A stretch of DNA of 7,200 bases from Deltaproteobacteria bacterium (GTDB taxonomy: Bacteria; Desulfobacterota; Desulfobulbia; Desulfobulbales; VMSU01): positions 1 through 7,200 of the forward strand of contig JAJSAA010000233.1 in the NCBI GenBank assembly GCA_024274995.1, written 5' to 3'. Under the pieces are notes generated by a model, which worked only from the letters and a program-made list of their open reading frames with translations, had not been told where the DNA came from and ran no database searches. This document shows, piece by piece, positions 1-5,600 of the stretch. Position 1 is the stretch's first letter. Each line of letters starts with the position of its first letter. The position numbers and the translations under genes were made by a program.

Positions 1-2
1 GC

Positions 3-1058
3 TATACCGAGATAATCCTGCAAAATGTCACCGCCGGGGTCATCTCTTTAGACTCTGACGGCCGGATAAATATGATTAATCATTTCGCCGAGGAGCTGCT
101 GAAAATTAGCCATCGTGAGGTTTTAAACAAGCATTATAAAACGATTCTGCGCCTCAGCCATCTTTCCATCCTCGAGAATTTTTTTGTGGAGCTGTCGCAG
201 TCCGGTAAGTCTACCATACAGCGGCCTTTAAGGATTACGGTCAATAATGAGGCCCTTTCTCTGCTGGTTAATTTTACCCGCTTAGAGGACGATGAGGGGC
301 GGCCCCTCGGCGTAGTTATTGTTTTTGATAACTTAACCGAACTGGAGAAAATTCAACGCATGGCCGCTTGGCGGGAGGTGGCGAGGCGCATAGCTCACGA
401 GGTAAAGAATCCCTTAACCCCCATTCAGCTGTCGGCCCAGCGTCTGCGTAAACGCTATATGGAACGTCTCGGCGATGACGCAGAGGTCTTTGATCAGTGT
501 ACCAGGACGATTATCAAGCAGGTGGATGAATTGAAGCATTTGGTTAGTGAATTCTCCAACTTTGCTCGGATGCCGGCGGTGAAGAAGGCCTTAAATGATG
601 TGGTGGCTCTGGCCCGTGATGTCCTGGTTCTCTATGAGGTGGCTCATCTTGAGATCAACTTCAACCTCATTGCCGCTAAGGTGCAGCGCTTCGCTTTTGA
701 CCCGGAGCAGATGCGCCGGGTACTGGTAAATCTGCTTGATAACGCCGTTGCCGCCCTGGAGGGGATGGAGGGAGGTCGGATCGAGGTGCTAATCCGCCAG
801 GATGAGGGAGGCCGGCTGGTATTTATTGAGGTCAGCGATAACGGCCCGTCCATCAATGATGCCGATAAACTAAAATTATTCGAGCCCTATTTTTCCACCA
901 AGAAGACAGGTACCGGTCTGGGGCTGGCCATCGCCAGCACGGTTATTGCCGATCATGACGGCTATCTGCGGGTTAAGGATAATCAGCCGCACGGGGCGCG
1001 TTTTATCATTGAATTACCCATGTTGGGCGGCGGTTGGTACAGCATCGATGGCGGATGA
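3..1058 (+). CDS. ntrY: NtrY-type sensor histidine kinase, C-terminal part (5' end outside window)
   Basis: Membrane-associated sensor kinase of the NtrY/NtrX two-component system; it autophosphorylates on His and passes the phosphate to the downstream regulator. The reading frame is open from the left edge: 23 codons before the first visible Met (72) read as the start of a PAS domain (QNVTAGVISLDSDGRIN), so that Met is internal and the true start, with the usual membrane segments and HAMP, lies upstream. Numbering from the Met at 72: PAS to about 90, then the typical NtrY H-box AAWREVARRIAHEVKNPLTP with phosphoacceptor His109 (396-398), N-box NLLDNAVAALEG (220-231), F-box FEPYFSTKK (270-278), G2 box GTGLGLAI (280-287), C-terminus near LPM (315-317). 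The G1 box reads DNGPS where DNGPG is expected; Ser260 replaces the second Gly. Family assignment is firm because the H-box region is highly specific for NtrY. The signal sensed is not evident here. Confidence 0.93.
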   Translation, partial: YTEIILQNVTAGVISLDSDGRINMINHFAEELLKISHREVLNKHYKTILRLSHLSILENFFVELSQSGKSTIQRPLRITVNNEALSLLVNFTRLEDDEGRPLGVVIVFDNLTELEKIQRMAAWREVARRIAHEVKNPLTPIQLSAQRLRKRYMERLGDDAEVFDQCTRTIIKQVDELKHLVSEFSNFARMPAVKKALNDVVALARDVLVLYEVAHLEINFNLIAAKVQRFAFDPEQMRRVLVNLLDNAVAALEGMEGGRIEVLIRQDEGGRLVFIEVSDNGPSINDADKLKLFEPYFSTKKTGTGLGLAIASTVIADHDGYLRVKDNQPHGARFIIELPMLGGGWYSIDGG

Positions 1059-1142
1059 GTACGTTTTGGGGTACAACAATAGGCGGCAGGGGATGGAGCT
1101 TTTTCGCATTTTTCGGTAAAAATATTCTATCCCTGACTTGTA

Positions 1143-1168
1143 CGTTCCCACGCGGGAGCGTGGGAACG
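1143..1168. repeat. REP-like palindrome between ntrY and ntrX
   Basis: Perfect inverted repeat with 11-base arms (CGTTCCCACGC at 1143-1153 and GCGTGGGAACG at 1158-1168) and a 4-base loop GGGA. It is GC-rich inside an AT-rich gap and resembles the family of short CGTTCCCACGC-type palindromes that I recall being scattered through many proteobacterial genomes, which are often considered REP-like elements mobilised by RAYT (IS200/IS605-like) transposases. No T-run follows, so it is not a standard intrinsic terminator, though as RNA it would form a stable hairpin that could shield the ntrY mRNA 3' end or reduce read-through. That it is a dispersed repeat is recall and inference; only one copy is in this window. 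Confidence 0.7.
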
Positions 1169-1183
1169 AGAAAACTTACCATG

Positions 1184-1241
1184 ATAAAAATGTAACTATT
1201 TAGGTGTGACTGTAAATTGCCCTAAACAGTTACATAAAAAT
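1184..1241. repeat. 42-base imperfect palindrome flanked by 8-base direct repeats
   Basis: Arms GTAACTATTTAGG (1192-1204) and CCTAAACAGTTAC (1221-1233) are complementary at 12 of 13 positions, with a 16-base centre. Immediately outside each arm lies the same octamer ATAAAAAT (1184-1191 and 1234-1241). The outermost AT of the left octamer and AT of the right octamer also pair, giving 15-base arms. The layout is that of a very small inverted-repeat insertion with a target-site duplication, but the same sequence could be an operator for ntrX, since it ends 24 bases before the start codon. On the minus strand the palindrome is followed by a T-rich stretch, so it could also stop antisense transcription. 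The AT-rich flanks make the direct repeat less decisive than it looks. Confidence 0.6.
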
Positions 1242-1244
1242 AAT
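1217..1244 (+). promoter_or_regulatory. possible sigma-70 promoter for ntrX
   Basis: TTGCCC (1217-1222, 4 of 6 to TTGACA) is followed after 16 bases by AATAAT (1239-1244, 5 of 6 to TATAAT). This would start transcription near 1251, leaving a leader of about 15 bases before the ATG at 1266. The right arm of the 1184-1241 palindrome lies between the two boxes, where a bound protein would block polymerase. AT-rich DNA gives such matches easily, so this is a weak call. Confidence 0.3.
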
Positions 1245-1265
1245 TATGGACAATAGAGATTAGAT

Positions 1266-2639
1266 ATGAAAATTTTAATTGTTGATGATGAGGTCAGTAT
1301 AGTTGAGTCTCTCTCCGGCATCATGCTCGATGAGGTATACACCCCTTTGGCGGCCGACTGCGGGGAGCGGGCTTTGGAAATTATCAGCGCCGAGCATGTC
1401 GATCTGGTACTGATGGATGTCTGGATGCCGGGGCTTGACGGTCTTGAGACCCTGGCCAAGGTCAAGGAGAGCTATCCCCACCTGCCGGTAATTATGATCT
1501 CCGGGCACGGTAATATTGATACCGCTGTTCAGGCCACCAGAGCCGGGGCCTATGACTTCATTGAAAAACCACCGAGTTACGATAAGATAGTCTTGTCCAT
1601 GAAGAATGCTCTGCATCTGTCGCAGGTGGAAAAGGACAATCTTATTTTACGGCAGAAGGCGGATAAAAAATCGGAATTGACCGGAAGTTCAGAACCTATC
1701 CGCCAGCTGAAGGACAGTATCTCCCGGGTGGCTCCCACTGATGCCTGGGTGCTGATTACCGGGGAGCATGGCACGGGCAAGGAGTTGGTGGCGCAGTCAA
1801 TTCACCGTCTTTCGGCCCGCGGCGGCCGTCCCATGACCGAGATTAATTGTGCCGCTATTCCCGAAGAGCTTATTGAAAGCGAGCTTTTCGGCCATGAAAA
1901 GGGCTCTTTTACCGGAGCCAATACCAGCAAACGCGGTAAATTTGATCTCGCTGACGGCAGTACCCTCTTTTTGGATGAGATTGCCGATATGAGCCTCAAA
2001 ACTCAGGCCAAAATTTTACGGATTCTGCAGGAGCAGAAATTCGAGCGGGTGGGTGGTTCCAAGACCATTGCCGTTGATGTCCGGGTTCTGGCTGCCACGA
2101 ATAAGGATTTGACGGCTGAGATCGCGGCTGGTAATTTTCGGGAAGACCTCTATTGGCGTTTGAATGTGGTACCGTTGGTAGTGCCGCCCCTGCGTGAGCG
2201 CCTCGGGGATTTACCGGAGCTGGTGGCGGCCTTTGTCCGGGAGTTTTCTGGTAAGGGGGTGGGGGCCAAGCGTTTTACGGCGGCAGCCCTGACCATGATG
2301 GCCCGGCATTTATGGCCGGGTAATGTCCGTGAACTCCGCAATTTTATCGAACGGGTACTGATTATGACCGTTGAGGAAGAAGTGACGGAGGATATGGCGG
2401 CTCAGCTCCTCGGGCTTAGTGAGAGCGGCAGAAAAAATACGGCCGCGGCTTGCGGCCAGGAGGGTGATGCTTATAGTGGATTGAGTTTTAAAGAGGCCAA
2501 AAGGTGTTTTGAACAAGATTTTTTACGGACTCGTCTAACGGCCAACGATGGTAATATCTCCCGAACTGCCGAGCAGTTGGGAATGGAACGAAGTAATCTG
2601 CATAAAAAATTAAAGCAGGCTGGCGGGCGTGGAATTTAA
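1266..2639 (+). CDS. ntrX: NtrX-type sigma-54 dependent response regulator
   Basis: Cytoplasmic bacterial enhancer-binding protein and cognate regulator of the upstream kinase. Its 457 residues have the full three-domain layout. Receiver domain 1-120: acidic pair Asp7/Asp8, phosphoacceptor Asp51 in LVLMDVWMPG, Ser79 and Lys101. AAA+ domain about 140-370: Walker A GEHGTGKE (166-173), sigma-54 contact loop GSFTGA (213-218, a variant of GAFTGA), Walker B GSTLFLDE (231-238), and the LWPGNVRELRN motif (349-359). C-terminal Fis-type helix-turn-helix about 428-451 (NISRTAEQLGMERSNLHKKL). The SNLHKKL end is characteristic of NtrX. Only a weak Shine-Dalgarno (GAG near 1256) precedes the ATG, but the receiver domain begins right at Met1, so the start is secure. 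Unlike many ntrYX operons, it is separated from the kinase gene by 207 bases holding repeats and perhaps a promoter. NtrX family members control nitrogen metabolism, respiration or envelope genes in different bacteria; the regulon here is unknown. Confidence 0.94.
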   Translation: MKILIVDDEVSIVESLSGIMLDEVYTPLAADCGERALEIISAEHVDLVLMDVWMPGLDGLETLAKVKESYPHLPVIMISGHGNIDTAVQATRAGAYDFIEKPPSYDKIVLSMKNALHLSQVEKDNLILRQKADKKSELTGSSEPIRQLKDSISRVAPTDAWVLITGEHGTGKELVAQSIHRLSARGGRPMTEINCAAIPEELIESELFGHEKGSFTGANTSKRGKFDLADGSTLFLDEIADMSLKTQAKILRILQEQKFERVGGSKTIAVDVRVLAATNKDLTAEIAAGNFREDLYWRLNVVPLVVPPLRERLGDLPELVAAFVREFSGKGVGAKRFTAAALTMMARHLWPGNVRELRNFIERVLIMTVEEEVTEDMAAQLLGLSESGRKNTAAACGQEGDAYSGLSFKEAKRCFEQDFLRTRLTANDGNISRTAEQLGMERSNLHKKLKQAGGRGI

Positions 2640-2668
2640 AATCCCGCAGTCGGAAGGAAGAATATAAT

Positions 2669-4420
2669 ATGAGCGATAAAAATCAGACTAATCTGCCGGA
2701 TCAAAAGGCCTTGGAGAAGGAAATCGGCGATTATCTGTCCCATAAATATGGTGATAGGATTAAAATTGTTTCAGCCGGGATGTTCCCCCAAATTGATGGA
2801 GAGGCCGAAGGGCAGCAGGTGAAAAACGGTGCGGCAGGTTTTAATTTCGATTTAAAGCCTGAGGAACTGGTGGCCTATCTTGATGAATATGTCATTAAGC
2901 AGGACTGGGCCAAGGCCGTCTTAGCCACCAAAATATGTACTCATTTCAACCGGATAAGGTTTTTGGAGGAGAAAAACCGTTCCCTCAGTCAAGCCAGCGG
3001 TCGGGTAAAGAATAATATTCTCCTCATCGGCCCCACCGGGGCCGGGAAGACCTTTATGGTCAAGCTGATAGCTGATCTTCTTGGAGTGCCCTTTGTCAAG
3101 GGCGATGCCACCAAGTTTAGTGAGACCGGTTATGTGGGCGGTGACGTGGAGGATCTGGTGCGTGATCTGGTACGGGCCGCGGATGATGATATCCGCCGGG
3201 CTCAGTACGGGATTATCTACGTGGATGAGATTGATAAAATCGCCCATCATCCGGGGCGCAGCGGCTTGGATGTCTCCCGCAGCGGGGTGCAGCGCGCCTT
3301 GTTAAAGCCCATGGAGGAGACTGAGGTCGATTTGAAGGTGCCTCACGATATGGTCTCTCAGCTGGAGGCCATGGAACATTTCAGGGTTACGGGGAAGCGC
3401 AAGAAAAAGCTGGTTAATACCAAAAATATTCTCTTTATCATGAGTGGTGCCTTTGATGGTCTGGAGGAGATTGTCCACCGGCGGCGGCATAAAAAGACCA
3501 TGGGCTTTGCCGGTCAGTTGACCAGCGTTAAGGCTAATTGCGAGTCTCTGGCCCAGACGCGGGCTGAGGATCTGGTGGAGTTCGGTTTTGAAAATGAGTT
3601 CATCGGCCGTCTGCCCATTACCGCGGTGCTGGAGCCTCTGACTGTGGGGGATCTTAGCGCCATCCTGAAAAATGTTAACAGCTCGCTACTGCTTGCCAAG
3701 CGGCAGGACTTTATGGTCTACGGTATTAAACTGGCCTTTGAGGATGAAGCATTGTCCGCTATAGCCAGTCTGGCGGCCCGGCAGAAAACCGGGGCTCGGG
3801 CCCTGGTCAGTGTAGTGGAAAACACCCTTCTGCCCTTTGAGAAGAAGCTGCCCTCCACCAATATTAAATTTCTCACGGTGACGGCCCGTATGGTGGCTGA
3901 TCCGGAGAAAGAACTCCAGCATCTGCTTAAAAGCAGTAAGCGGCGTGAATTTCACCGTCGTCATTTTGAACAGGCCAGAAAGAAGCAGACCGCCCGGCTG
4001 GCTAAATTTTTCCGGGCTAAAAAAAGCGCCTGGCTGCGGGATAACGAGGTGCGGCCGACTAAGGCTCGAATTTTGCTGCTCGCCTCCTACGCCTTTGCCG
4101 AGAATATCAGCCCTAACGAGGCATGTGAAGATTTTGCCAGCCTGGTTGGGCATCTGTCCAGCTGGCAGGAAAAGATATTTAAACAATGCGGCAGCCGGGT
4201 CAGGTTCACCACCGAGGCGGTTGATTATTGCTTGGACCAGGAACCTAAAAGCCCTGAAGGCCTGGATATTATCTGCGCTAAATTACTCAAGGCCATGGAA
4301 TACGGCCTGAGTCTGTTGGAGCATGAGGGGCATGAACACGAAATCGCCATTACCAGTGCCGCCTTGCGAGATCCGGAGAAGTTTATAAATGAACTTGTTG
4401 AAAAGCAAATGAAATTATAA
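2669..4420 (+). CDS. ClpX-like AAA+ ATPase without zinc domain, with C-terminal extension
   Basis: Predicted cytoplasmic protein-unfolding ATPase of the ClpX/HslU class, 583 residues against about 420 for ClpX. The first 60 residues contain no Cys and so no ClpX zinc-binding domain. The core starts at PEELVAYLDEYVIKQDWAK (64-82). Seen: Walker A GPTGAGKT (121-128), pore loop GYVG (154-157, followed by GDVED), Walker B IIYVDEID (182-189), DVSRSGVQRALLKPMEETEV (201-220), an enlarged basic insert around 221-249, SGAFDGLEEI (259-268), MGF (278-280) where ClpX has the ClpP-docking IGF loop, EFIGRLP (310-316) with the arginine finger, and sensor-2 TGAR (374-377). Residues about 411-583 form an extension with a basic stretch (421-452) that I cannot assign. 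A good Shine-Dalgarno (GGAAGGA, 2652-2658) lies 10 bases before the ATG. It starts 29 bases after ntrX on the same strand, so they are probably co-transcribed. It is a ClpX paralogue rather than ClpX itself. Whether it docks on ClpP, works alone as a chaperone, or acts on NtrX/NtrY is not known. Confidence 0.85.
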   Translation: MSDKNQTNLPDQKALEKEIGDYLSHKYGDRIKIVSAGMFPQIDGEAEGQQVKNGAAGFNFDLKPEELVAYLDEYVIKQDWAKAVLATKICTHFNRIRFLEEKNRSLSQASGRVKNNILLIGPTGAGKTFMVKLIADLLGVPFVKGDATKFSETGYVGGDVEDLVRDLVRAADDDIRRAQYGIIYVDEIDKIAHHPGRSGLDVSRSGVQRALLKPMEETEVDLKVPHDMVSQLEAMEHFRVTGKRKKKLVNTKNILFIMSGAFDGLEEIVHRRRHKKTMGFAGQLTSVKANCESLAQTRAEDLVEFGFENEFIGRLPITAVLEPLTVGDLSAILKNVNSSLLLAKRQDFMVYGIKLAFEDEALSAIASLAARQKTGARALVSVVENTLLPFEKKLPSTNIKFLTVTARMVADPEKELQHLLKSSKRREFHRRHFEQARKKQTARLAKFFRAKKSAWLRDNEVRPTKARILLLASYAFAENISPNEACEDFASLVGHLSSWQEKIFKQCGSRVRFTTEAVDYCLDQEPKSPEGLDIICAKLLKAMEYGLSLLEHEGHEHEIAITSAALRDPEKFINELVEKQMKL

Positions 4421-4446
4421 GCTGGCCGCTTGGGTAAAGTCTGTTG

Positions 4447-4526
4447 GTAAGCGCTCAACAAACTACACTCTTGACTTTATAACATCTTGAAATGTAAGCG
4501 TTTCAGGGTGTTCATGGAGCGCTTAC
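4447..4526. promoter_or_regulatory. three operator-like pseudo-palindromes upstream of hemB
   Basis: Three 12-base sites resemble the palindrome GTAAGCGCTTAC, the style of LacI-family operators with a central CG: site 1 GTAAGCGCTCAA (4447-4458, 10 of 12), site 2 GTAAGCGTTTCA (4494-4505, 9 of 12) and site 3 TGGAGCGCTTAC (4515-4526, 9 of 12). Sites 1 and 3 also contain an exact 10-base inverted repeat (4447-4456 with 4517-4526). Centres are 47 and 21 bases apart, the latter two helical turns. Site 2 overlaps one possible -10 box, so a bound protein would repress. The sites are seen; the regulator class and function are inferred. Confidence 0.45.
4471..4498 (+). promoter_or_regulatory. possible hemB promoter
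   Basis: TTGACT (4471-4476, 5 of 6 to TTGACA) is followed after 16 bases by TGTAAG (4493-4498, 4 of 6 to TATAAT). Transcription would start near 4505, giving a leader of about 60 bases. An alternative -10, TATAAC (4478-4483, 5 of 6), has no convincing -35. Either would give hemB its own promoter, independent of the ClpX-like gene 145 bases upstream. Confidence 0.35.
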
Positions 4527-4553
4527 GTCTGATGAATCACTAAAATAATAAAC

Positions 4554-4559
4554 AGGAGG
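4554..4559 (+). promoter_or_regulatory. strong ribosome binding site for hemB
   Basis: AGGAGG is a perfect Shine-Dalgarno core, 6 bases before the ATG at 4566. It fixes the hemB start and is clearly stronger than the sites before ntrX and the ClpX-like gene, suggesting high translation. Confidence 0.85.
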
Positions 4560-4565
4560 CATATA

Positions 4566-5543
4566 ATGATATTCCCTGATTACCGGCCCCGCCGGTTAAG
4601 ACAAAATGAAAATTTTCGGGCCATGGTGCGGGAGACCAGGCTTTCTCCCTCGCAATTTATTCTTCCCATCTTTGTGCAGACCGGCAAGAATATTAAGGAA
4701 GAGATCAGTTCCATGCCCGGTGTTTTTCGGCTGTCGGTGGATAAACTGGCTGCCGAGGCCAGGGACTGCCTTGCCGTCGGAGTGCGTAGTGTTATTCTCT
4801 TTGGACTGCCAGCCAGCAAGGATGCCACCGGCACTGGAGCCCATATCAAGGGCGGTATCGTCCAGCAGGCGGTACGGGAGCTGAAAAACGCTGCCCCTGA
4901 GCTCATGGTGGTTACCGATGTCTGTCTCTGTGAATATACCGATCATGGCCACTGCGGCGTAATCGTTAATGGTGAGGTGGATAACGACGCCACCCTGGAG
5001 ATTCTGGCCAAGACGGCTCTTTCTCACGCCAGGGCTGGGGCGGATATGGTAGCTCCTTCGGATATGATGGACGGCCGGGTGGCGGAGATCAGGGCCACGC
5101 TGGATGAAAATAATTATACCAATATACCAATCATGTCATACGCGGTTAAATATGCCTCCGCATTTTACGGCCCCTTTCGGGAGGCGGCGGACGGCGCCCC
5201 GCAATTCGGGGATCGGCGGGGCTATCAGATGGATCCTGCCAATGTTCGGGAGGCCTTCCGGGAGGCCTCTCTTGATGTGGAAGAGGGTGCCGATATTATC
5301 ATGGTTAAACCGGCTCTCTCATACCTCGATATTATTTCCAAGATGCGTGATGAGTTTGATCATCCCATTGCCGCCTATCAGGTTAGCGGTGAATACGCCA
5401 TGATTAAGGCGGCAGCCGCCAATGGCTGGATAGACGGGGATAAAGTGATGATGGAGACCCTGCTCTCTATTCACCGGGCCGGGGCGGATATTATTCTGAC
5501 CTATGCCGCCAAGGATATGGCGCGGTTAATTAATAATTCGTGA
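4566..5543 (+). CDS. hemB: porphobilinogen synthase (delta-aminolevulinic acid dehydratase)
   Basis: Cytoplasmic enzyme that condenses two 5-aminolevulinate molecules to porphobilinogen, the second common step towards haem, sirohaem and corrinoids. The length of 325 residues is typical. Both Schiff-base lysines are present: Lys195 in MSYAVKYASAFYGPF (190-204) and Lys248 in IIMVKPALSYLDI (244-256). The metal site DVCLCEYTDHGHCG (118-131) has Cys120, Cys122 and Cys130, the zinc-dependent form rather than the Asp-rich magnesium form. Glu233 in FREASLD matches the position used for the allosteric magnesium of bacterial enzymes (family knowledge). Other signatures: FILPIFVQTG near the N-terminus and RRGYQMDPAN (217-226), where many homologues have RKTYQMDPAN. 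The start is set by AGGAGG 6 bases upstream. The gene follows the ClpX-like ATPase by 145 bases of possible regulatory DNA and converges with the DUF89 gene. No anomaly that would impair function. Confidence 0.97.
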   Translation: MIFPDYRPRRLRQNENFRAMVRETRLSPSQFILPIFVQTGKNIKEEISSMPGVFRLSVDKLAAEARDCLAVGVRSVILFGLPASKDATGTGAHIKGGIVQQAVRELKNAAPELMVVTDVCLCEYTDHGHCGVIVNGEVDNDATLEILAKTALSHARAGADMVAPSDMMDGRVAEIRATLDENNYTNIPIMSYAVKYASAFYGPFREAADGAPQFGDRRGYQMDPANVREAFREASLDVEEGADIIMVKPALSYLDIISKMRDEFDHPIAAYQVSGEYAMIKAAAANGWIDGDKVMMETLLSIHRAGADIILTYAAKDMARLINNS

Positions 5544-5579
5544 GTAGTAACTATCTATTCGCTTTGAACTGGTGCTGAA

Positions 5580-5598
5580 CATGAGCATGAACACGAAA
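5580..5598 (+). repeat. short partial copy of the 3' end of the ClpX-like gene
   Basis: CATGAGCATGAACACGAAA here matches positions 4322-4343 in the ClpX-like gene (the HEGHEHE codons) except for a 3-base GGG missing here. The uninterrupted shared stretch is 14 bases (4330-4343 and 5585-5598). It lies in the 57-base hemB-DUF89 gap and could be a decayed duplication or chance. Confidence 0.35.
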
Positions 5599-5600
5599 AC

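Noticed and set aside
72..74. Met at 72 as the start of the kinase gene
   Set aside because: The same frame is open back to the left edge and encodes PAS-domain sequence, with no ribosome site before 72; the gene is cut by the window edge.
1086..1135. Hairpin from CAGGGGAT and ATCCCTG as an ntrY terminator
   Set aside because: Short arms with a bulge and a long loop, and no T-run afterwards.
1203..1220. Possible sigma-54 promoter (GG ... TTGC) before ntrX
   Set aside because: The GG and GC are 14 bases apart instead of the required 10, and the TGGCAC half is poor.
3686..4186. 166-codon open frame on the minus strand
   Set aside because: It lies entirely inside the ClpX-like gene, has no ribosome site or recognisable domain, and is a shadow of the plus-strand coding frame.
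2669..4420. Calling this gene clpX or hslU
   Set aside because: It lacks the zinc domain of ClpX and the intermediate domain of HslU, and carries an extra C-terminal region; the gene symbol is therefore left empty.
4493..4506. cre (CcpA) site TGTAAGCGTTTCAG
   Set aside because: It resembles the Gram-positive cre consensus at its left half but is off by one at the right end, and CcpA control is not expected in this kind of organism; it is better described as one of three related pseudo-palindromes.
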